Source: an uncultured Acetatifactor sp. | GTDB taxonomy: Bacteria; Bacillota; Clostridia; Lachnospirales; Lachnospiraceae | Reading direction: 5' to 3' | DNA length: 64,000 nucleotides | Assembly: GCA_910589035.1 (NCBI GenBank) | Contig: CAJUSI010000060.1 | Location: 1-64,000 of the forward strand | Shown: positions 58,668-64,000 of the stretch, piece by piece | How the letters are laid out: every line of letters begins with the position of its first letter | How positions within the stretch are numbered: the stretch's first letter is position 1 | The notes under the pieces: model-generated | The model's database searches: none | The model's input: only the letters and a program-made list of their open reading frames with translations | What the model was told of the DNA's origin: nothing | Program-made: the position numbers and the translations under genes

Positions 58668-60827
58668 ATGAACCATGAGGATTTTTACTGCAGGCTGCAG
58701 CTGCAACTCAATCCGCAGCAGAGGGAGGCGGTACAGGCTGTGAACGGCCCTGTTCTGCTGCTGGCAGTGCCGGGAAGCGGGAAGACCACGGTGCTGGTGG
58801 CCAGGCTGGGATATATGATCCGTTGTGCCGGGATTGCGCCGGAAAATCTCCTGACCCTGACCTATACCGTGGCGGCCGCAAGGGATATGGAACTGCGCTT
58901 TCAGGCTCTTTTCGGGCAGGAATGCGGAAAACTGCCGGAATTCCGCACTATCAACGGAATCAGCGCCAGGATAATCAATTACTATGGAAGAATGATCGGA
59001 AAGAATTCCTTTTCCCTGGCGGAGGACGACAGACTCATTTCCGGGATATTATCCGGGATTTATCAGAGGGCGGAGGGGGACTACGCCGCGGAGAGCGATC
59101 TGAAAAATATCAGAACCCTCATCACCTATATCAAGAACAGCATGCTCGGGGAGAAGGAAATCGGCAGGCTGGAGGCGGAGGGGAATTATAAAATAGCGCA
59201 GATCTACCGCGCCTACTGCGGAGAGCTTCGGAGCAGGGGACTGATGGATTATGACGATCAGATGATATATGCGGATGCGATTTTGCGTAAAAGTCCCGAG
59301 ACGCTGGAGTATTTTCAAAACCAGTACCCCTATCTGTGTGTGGACGAAGCCCAGGACACCTCCGTGATCCAGCATGCCATCATCCGGCGTCTGGCAGGGA
59401 AGGATGACAATCTGTTCATGGTGGGGGATGAGGACCAGAGTATCTACGGATTCCGGGCGGCCTGCCCCCGGGCGCTGCTTTCTTTTGAAAAGGACCATCC
59501 GGGGGCGAAGGTGCTGCTCATGGAGGAGAATTACCGCTCCAATGCAAAGATCGTGGAAGCGGCGGATCGGTTCATCCGGAGAAACACGCTGCGCCATGAG
59601 AAGCAAATGAGAGCCGTAAGGGAAGCGGGGGCGGACATCAGGGAGATCTGCCTGAAGGGCAGAGGGGCGCAGTATGCTTATCTGGCAAAGGCGGCGCAGG
59701 ACTGCGGCGTGCGCACGGCCGTGCTCTATCGGGATAATGAGAGCGCTCTGCCCCTGGTGGATTTGCTGGAAAGACAGGGAATCCCCTATTGGATCAGAAA
59801 TGCGGATATGGGCTTTTTTACCCACCGGGTGGTGCAGGACATCCGGAATATTCTCTTCTTTGCCCGGAATCCGAAGGACAAGGAGCTGTTCCTGCAAATA
59901 TACTATAAAATATCTACCTATCTCAATAAGCAGACTGCCCTGGAAATCTGTGAGATCAGCAGGAAGACGGGGGTCGGGGTTCTGGATGCCCTGCTGCGTT
60001 ACGGGGATCTGCAGGAGAGAACCAGGGAGAGCTGCCGGAGGATCCGCATGCAGCTGAATGCCCTGAAGAACCAGCAGGCAGAGGAGGCCATCGGAAAGAT
60101 CGTCGGGGAGATGGGGTATGGGGAGTATCTGAAACGGGCGCGCATAGGCGACGGCAAGCTGTTCATCCTGAGACTGCTGGCCAGGAAGGAGGCTTCTGCG
60201 GGGCAGTTTCTGGAAAGGCTTGAGAAGCTGCAGAATGTCATAAAGGAAATGCCCAGGAATCCGGATGCCGGCGTCAGATTCATTCTTTCCACCATTCACG
60301 CCAGCAAGGGCCTGGAGTATGACGCCGTATATCTGATGGACGTGGCGGATGGGATATTTCCGGAGAGCGTGCCGGGGAATCTCGGGAAAATGGAGCCGGA
60401 GGAGAGGGAGGCTTATGAGGAGGAACGCCGGCTTTTCTATGTGGGAATGACCAGAGCAAGGGACAGGCTTTTCTATTTTCATTGGGGGCAGAAATCCGTC
60501 TTCTGTCAGGAATTAAAGGAATCCATCCGGGGACAGGCAGGGGAGAAAACGGCCGTTTTGCAGGGAAGAAGCTCGTTTTCTCAGGCAGGGAGTTCGTCTT
60601 CTCTGGCAGGGAATTCATTTTTCCAGGGGAGAAGCTCATTTTCCCAGGAAGAATTCCGGAGCTTCTACGATGGGCTGGGAGAAGGGCTGATTGTGACGCA
60701 TGTCAGATTTGGCGAGGGCGTGATTGTGGATGTGGACGAAAGGCAGACCACAATTCAGTTTGCCGATAAGCGCAGGAAATTTGAACTGAGTATTCTGTAC
60801 CAGAATCATCTGCTGAGCTGGAAGTGA
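58668..60827 (+). CDS. UvrD/PcrA-like superfamily 1 DNA helicase with repeat segment
   Basis: A 719-residue helicase: Q motif LNPQQREAV, Walker A AVPGSGKTT (about 34-42), motif II VDEAQD, motif III GDEDQSIYGFRAA, motif IV RSNAKI, motif VI VGMTRARDRL. The C-terminus has the PcrA-type RFGEGVIVDVDE domain. Between (residues 632-659) is a run of four serine-rich heptads. It unwinds DNA in repair or replication, or removes bound proteins. Smaller relatives are known; it lacks a nuclease. Confidence 0.9.
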   Translation: MNHEDFYCRLQLQLNPQQREAVQAVNGPVLLLAVPGSGKTTVLVARLGYMIRCAGIAPENLLTLTYTVAAARDMELRFQALFGQECGKLPEFRTINGISARIINYYGRMIGKNSFSLAEDDRLISGILSGIYQRAEGDYAAESDLKNIRTLITYIKNSMLGEKEIGRLEAEGNYKIAQIYRAYCGELRSRGLMDYDDQMIYADAILRKSPETLEYFQNQYPYLCVDEAQDTSVIQHAIIRRLAGKDDNLFMVGDEDQSIYGFRAACPRALLSFEKDHPGAKVLLMEENYRSNAKIVEAADRFIRRNTLRHEKQMRAVREAGADIREICLKGRGAQYAYLAKAAQDCGVRTAVLYRDNESALPLVDLLERQGIPYWIRNADMGFFTHRVVQDIRNILFFARNPKDKELFLQIYYKISTYLNKQTALEICEISRKTGVGVLDALLRYGDLQERTRESCRRIRMQLNALKNQQAEEAIGKIVGEMGYGEYLKRARIGDGKLFILRLLARKEASAGQFLERLEKLQNVIKEMPRNPDAGVRFILSTIHASKGLEYDAVYLMDVADGIFPESVPGNLGKMEPEEREAYEEERRLFYVGMTRARDRLFYFHWGQKSVFCQELKESIRGQAGEKTAVLQGRSSFSQAGSSSSLAGNSFFQGRSSFSQEEFRSFYDGLGEGLIVTHVRFGEGVIVDVDERQTTIQFADKRRKFELSILYQNHLLSWK
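60561..60644 (+). repeat. in-frame 21-bp tandem repeat in the helicase gene
   Basis: Four 21-bp units (60561-60581, 60582-60602, 60603-60623, 60624-60644) encode heptads QGRSSFS, QAGSSSS, LAGNSFF, QGRSSFS. The first and fourth encode the same residues. Confidence 0.88.
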
Positions 60828-61036
60828 ATTCAGATTATTCAATGCTTCATGAGGAGCAGATATACCGGATTATAAACAGAAGGGGGACTGTCGGGAAATG
60901 GCTGCTTTCCGCAATATATGCCAGGGCATGTTGAAACTCACCGCTGTATATTGTGCAGCATTTACCGATATCCCCCTCTCTGCTAAACGGCACAGGTTGA
61001 ACTGCAACCGCCGCAGAGGAGATTCTGGAGGAAAGG

Positions 61037-63091
61037 CTATGAGAGACAGTAGACCTTTGTACCGTATCCTTCCAGATCACATTCGCCGAACAGAGTCTCA
61101 CCCAGCCACAGATCATGTACGGGAACCTGCAGAATGATTTTTGCGGGCTGGGCCAGATAATTGAGCACGAAGAGATATTTTTTCCCTTCTTTTTTCCTGA
61201 CAGCCAGCTCGCAGCTTTCGGGAAGCCGGATCACATTCCTGTAGGGTTCGGCTATTTCCAGCTTATTCAGGAATACCTTCACCGTATCCGGTGTAAAGGC
61301 TCCGCCGAAATAATAGACTTCCCCGTTTCCGAAGGAATTGCGGATCAGAGCAGGGAACCCCTCGTAACAGCCGGAGGTATAGCGGGCCAGCACCTGAGCA
61401 TTTTCGCCTGCGAGGGAGAGCATATCGTGGAACACCGCGGCTTCCAGCCGGGAACCGTCCCAGTCCGCCGCCACCTTTCCCTCGTCGGGAGCCACAAAGG
61501 AATATTCGGCAATATCCGTACCGGAAAGCCCGGAGACAAGTCCTGGCAGGTGATCCATGACGCATCTTCCGTAGCTGTCCTTGTAGCCCGTGCGGCATCC
61601 CAGGATGAGCTTTCCGCCCGCCGCCACGTACTGCTCCAGAAGCTCCGCACGTTCCTTTGTGAGAATGCAGGCATGGGGGTAGAAGAGCAGCTTGTATTGG
61701 AGCAGGCTTTCCGGGGTGGTATGATTCTCCAGATACACATAGTCAAAGGGTGTATGGCTCTGCTGAAGGGCCGTAAAGAGAGCGTCCTGGCTGGCGGATT
61801 CCACCCTGGCATGCCATTTGTCCGTCTGGGCATCCCAGATATTGTCGTAATCCTTCAGAATACCCACCTCCGCCTCATAGAGGGAACCTGCCAGCTCCTG
61901 TATCCGGGAGATTTTACGGGAAATCTCCTTTACCTCCCACAGTCTGCGGTTCTCCCTTCCGGAATAGTCCAGAATGCCGTGCCAATACATCTCCGTGCCG
62001 AAGGTGCAGGTTCTCCAGCGGAAATAGCTGACATAATCCGCTCCGTGAGCAATGCTCTGCATGGTCCAGAGAGTCATCTGGCCTGGCCGGGGGTTGGGAG
62101 CCTCCATACTGACATTCCAGCCGTTGGCGCCGCTTTGCTGCTCCATAATGCCGAAGACGGCAGAGACGGCCCGGATTTCCGCCAGTCCCCTGCTGGAGCC
62201 CCTGTCCTTCATTCTGTCATCCGCCCGGAAGCCGTCCAGGCAATAGGCGAAATTGGGGTAGGAGTCGTGCATCAGCACATCCAGGCTCTCCCGCCTCAGG
62301 CGCTGGTAGTCGATATGGGGGAACATACCGTTGGTGGTGATGAAATCTCCGGGCTTTTGATATTTCCGGATGATTTCGGCCTGCATTTTGGCAAAGCTGC
62401 ATACGCTGTCAGAGATAAAGCGGAAATAGTCCAGCATCAGGTGTGGATTCACCGAGTTGGAATTTGTTTTCCGCGGTACATGGATTTCCTCCCATTCCGT
62501 GTAGGTCTGATTCCAGAAGACGGTGCCCCATGCTTTATTCAGCGCATCCAGAGAGCCGTATTTTGCCTGCAGGAAGCTGCGGAAGGACAGAGTATCACTT
62601 TCGGAATAGAACATACTGTTCTCACAGTTAAATTCGTTGTCCAGCTGCCAGCCCACAATGGCAGGATGGGCGGCATAATGGGAGGCGGATTTCTCTACAA
62701 TATTCGCGCAGAGCCTGCGATACACGGGGGAATTGTAGTTGTAATGTCTTCTGGCGCCGTGATGGATGGGATGCCCCTCCATATCCGTATTCAGCGTCTC
62801 GGGATATTTTTTTGTGAGCCAGGCGGGTGGCGTGGCTGTGGGGGTGGAGAAGATTACCTGTATTCCCTTTTCCTGTGCAAGAGCCAGGAATTCGTCAAAG
62901 AATTCATAGGTGTACTGCCCTTCCCGGGGTTCGATGAGGCTCCAGGCGAATTCGGCGATGCGCACCGTTTTCAGCCCTGCCTCCAGCATCCGGTCCAGAT
63001 CCTCCGGCCAGAGAGATGGATCCCAATGCTCCGGGTAGTAGCAGACGCCCAGATCGATGCTTTTTCCGTTGATTAGTTTTGTGTGATTCAT
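61037..63091 (-). CDS. beta-galactosidase, GH42
   Basis: A 684-residue GH42 enzyme. The (beta/alpha)8 barrel starts with GVCYYPEHWDPSLWPEDL; acid/base Glu153 is in WQLDNEFN and the nucleophile Glu317 in FGIMEQQSG. A trimerisation and C-terminal beta domain follow. No signal peptide, so it acts on imported galactosides. GGGAGGCATCAT precedes the ATG. Converges with the helicase gene. Confidence 0.95.
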   Translation of the reverse strand: MNHTKLINGKSIDLGVCYYPEHWDPSLWPEDLDRMLEAGLKTVRIAEFAWSLIEPREGQYTYEFFDEFLALAQEKGIQVIFSTPTATPPAWLTKKYPETLNTDMEGHPIHHGARRHYNYNSPVYRRLCANIVEKSASHYAAHPAIVGWQLDNEFNCENSMFYSESDTLSFRSFLQAKYGSLDALNKAWGTVFWNQTYTEWEEIHVPRKTNSNSVNPHLMLDYFRFISDSVCSFAKMQAEIIRKYQKPGDFITTNGMFPHIDYQRLRRESLDVLMHDSYPNFAYCLDGFRADDRMKDRGSSRGLAEIRAVSAVFGIMEQQSGANGWNVSMEAPNPRPGQMTLWTMQSIAHGADYVSYFRWRTCTFGTEMYWHGILDYSGRENRRLWEVKEISRKISRIQELAGSLYEAEVGILKDYDNIWDAQTDKWHARVESASQDALFTALQQSHTPFDYVYLENHTTPESLLQYKLLFYPHACILTKERAELLEQYVAAGGKLILGCRTGYKDSYGRCVMDHLPGLVSGLSGTDIAEYSFVAPDEGKVAADWDGSRLEAAVFHDMLSLAGENAQVLARYTSGCYEGFPALIRNSFGNGEVYYFGGAFTPDTVKVFLNKLEIAEPYRNVIRLPESCELAVRKKEGKKYLFVLNYLAQPAKIILQVPVHDLWLGETLFGECDLEGYGTKVYCLS

Positions 63092-63138
63092 ATGATGCCT
63101 CCCTTCTGTATGGCAGATGACAGATTGCCGCTCTGATG

Positions 63139-63196
63139 ATTCCCGCGAGCAAACATTGCTCGTTGAGCAATGAGCCAGGCGGCTGCAAAGCAGACA
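63139..63196 (+). repeat. dispersed repeat, copy 3
   Basis: ATTCCCGCGAGCA, then an inverted duplication CATTGCTCGTTGAGCAATG and GCCAGGC, related to copies at 38323-38342 and 49593-49620. The 466-bp gap from 63092 to 63557 also holds a TATAAT at 63420-63425; no other gene was recognised there. Confidence 0.7.
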
Positions 63197-63557
63197 TTCG
63201 GCTCATTGGTGCGGGGTCACAACCGGTTCAGCCATGCCTTTATTAAAATATAGCATAATTTCTCCGGTCTGCATAGTGCGGATCCGGTGATTTTCAGACG
63301 GCCTGCCGGAGTAAACTGTGTTCAGCCAGCCCATTGGATTACGGTCGCACAGATGGAATTTCTCTGAAGAAAGAGAGGGATTGAAGAAGAAAGGGATAGA
63401 AAATATGTGCTGAAAAGGCTATAATGTAAATACAGAGAGTATGGAAAAGACAGGAAAACCATGAGAACAGCCGGGAAAAACAGGAGCAGACAAAACAATC
63501 AGGGGGATTTCTCGTCTTATGAGACAGGAAGAAAAAGAATAAGGGGGCAAAGAGGGG

Positions 63558-64000
63558 ATGACGATTCTGTATTCCGTGCTTCATTTCCTGGTGGACGGCG
63601 TATGCGCCCTGGCAATGTTCGGGGGCTTCCTTTCCGGGGAACAGGGGTATTTCTACATACTGGTATATAATTTCTGCGCCTTTGCGCTGCAGATGCCCCT
63701 GGGCGCGGCGCTGGATATGCTAAACGCCCCGGGCCGGGAAAAGGGAAAACGGGATCCGGTGTTTTGGACCGCGGCGGCAGGCGTCTTCTGCACCATGGCG
63801 GGGGCCTTCACCCATCCGGCGGTATTGGGACTGGGAAACGCCCTCTTCCATGTGGGAGGCGGCGTGGGATGTATCCGGGAGGATCATGCCAGGAAGTGGC
63901 AGGGCAGGGGGCTTGGCGTATTCGTGGCGCCCGGCGCTCTGGGGCTGTACCTGGGAACCGTAATTGCAAAAGGCGGTTCGTGGGAAACATGGGTCTGGGG
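63558..64000 (+). CDS. polytopic membrane protein (3' end missing)
   Basis: From the ATG at 63558 (ribosome site AAAGAGGGG) the frame stays open to the window end, 147 codons. Hydrophobic helices alternate with short loops (FLVDGVCALAMFGGF; FWTAAAGVFCTMAGAF), and GNALFHVGGGVGC and VFVAPGALGLYLGT resemble a group of MFS-like membrane proteins in Clostridia. Function cannot be given from this fragment. Confidence 0.75.
   Translation, partial: MTILYSVLHFLVDGVCALAMFGGFLSGEQGYFYILVYNFCAFALQMPLGAALDMLNAPGREKGKRDPVFWTAAAGVFCTMAGAFTHPAVLGLGNALFHVGGGVGCIREDHARKWQGRGLGVFVAPGALGLYLGTVIAKGGSWETWVW

Noticed and set aside
63092..63557. insertion sequence near the third dispersed repeat
   Set aside because: No transposase frame or terminal inverted repeats; only short palindromic pieces.

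Overview
The window looks like chromosomal DNA of a gut-type anaerobic Clostridium relative, most likely a Lachnospiraceae member (Bacillota). This is inferred from the mix of DUF4317 and DUF5685 proteins, TldD/PmbA, a zinc-ribbon MscL, glycyl-radical (anaerobic) ribonucleotide reductase, a bile-salt-hydrolase-like enzyme, strong AGGAGG-type ribosome sites and moderately high GC. No rRNA, tRNA, CRISPR array, insertion sequence or prophage was recognised. Both ends cut through genes.

Layout. 1-2.1 kb: end of an FtsX-type ABC permease and its ATPase. 2.3-3.6 kb: TfoX-C-like protein and an APH-type kinase. 3.8-11.4 kb: a nucleoside salvage locus (phosphorylase, BMP lipoprotein, ATPase, two permeases) followed by a V4R-like protein with a nine-unit hexapeptide repeat and a ferredoxin-type aldo/keto reductase. 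11.7-13.3 kb: a flavoprotein and a decayed Rrf2 regulator. 13.8-15.9 kb (minus): BlaI repressor, BlaR1-like protease without a penicillin-binding sensor, and a small secreted protein, with a clear promoter and operator. 16.1-18.1 kb: ECF sigma factor with a membrane partner. 18.1-20.9 kb (minus): XRE regulator, YolD-like protein and Y-family polymerase under a LexA-like box. 21.2-26.2 kb: a surface-sugar cluster (FAD enzyme, two glycosyltransferases, DegT aminotransferase) and a LytTR response regulator.

26.4-32.2 kb: DUF4317, MscL, TPR lipoprotein, cold-shock protein with a long structured leader, a EIIA-like protein lacking both histidines, and an SH3-NlpC/P60 hydrolase. 32.3-38.1 kb: rpsO-pnp and the TldD/PmbA pair. 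38.5-48.0 kb: a carbohydrate locus (two CUT1 permeases, binding lipoprotein, membrane AraC regulator, an unknown protein and a GH78 alpha-L-rhamnosidase). 48.2-50.5 kb: zinc-ribbon membrane protein, DUF5685 and DnaJ-domain protein. 50.8-53.5 kb: nrdDG behind two NrdR-like boxes 32 bp apart. 53.8-56.1 kb: choloylglycine-hydrolase family enzyme and an AI-2E family transporter. 56.1-57.6 kb (minus): a queuosine-precursor transporter and a frameshifted radical SAM gene behind a preQ1-riboswitch-like leader. 57.9-64 kb: sugar O-acetyltransferase, UvrD-like helicase, GH42 beta-galactosidase and the start of a membrane protein.

A recurring theme is short in-frame tandem repeats (18, 21 and 30 bp units) inserted in otherwise ordinary genes (V4R protein, DUF4317, NrdG, helicase), together with several intergenic minisatellites and a three-copy dispersed repeat. 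No wholly new multi-gene system could be demonstrated; the best leads are the queuosine leader with its broken radical SAM gene, the DnaJ/DUF5685/zinc-ribbon operon, the sensor-less BlaR1 cassette and the repeat expansions.
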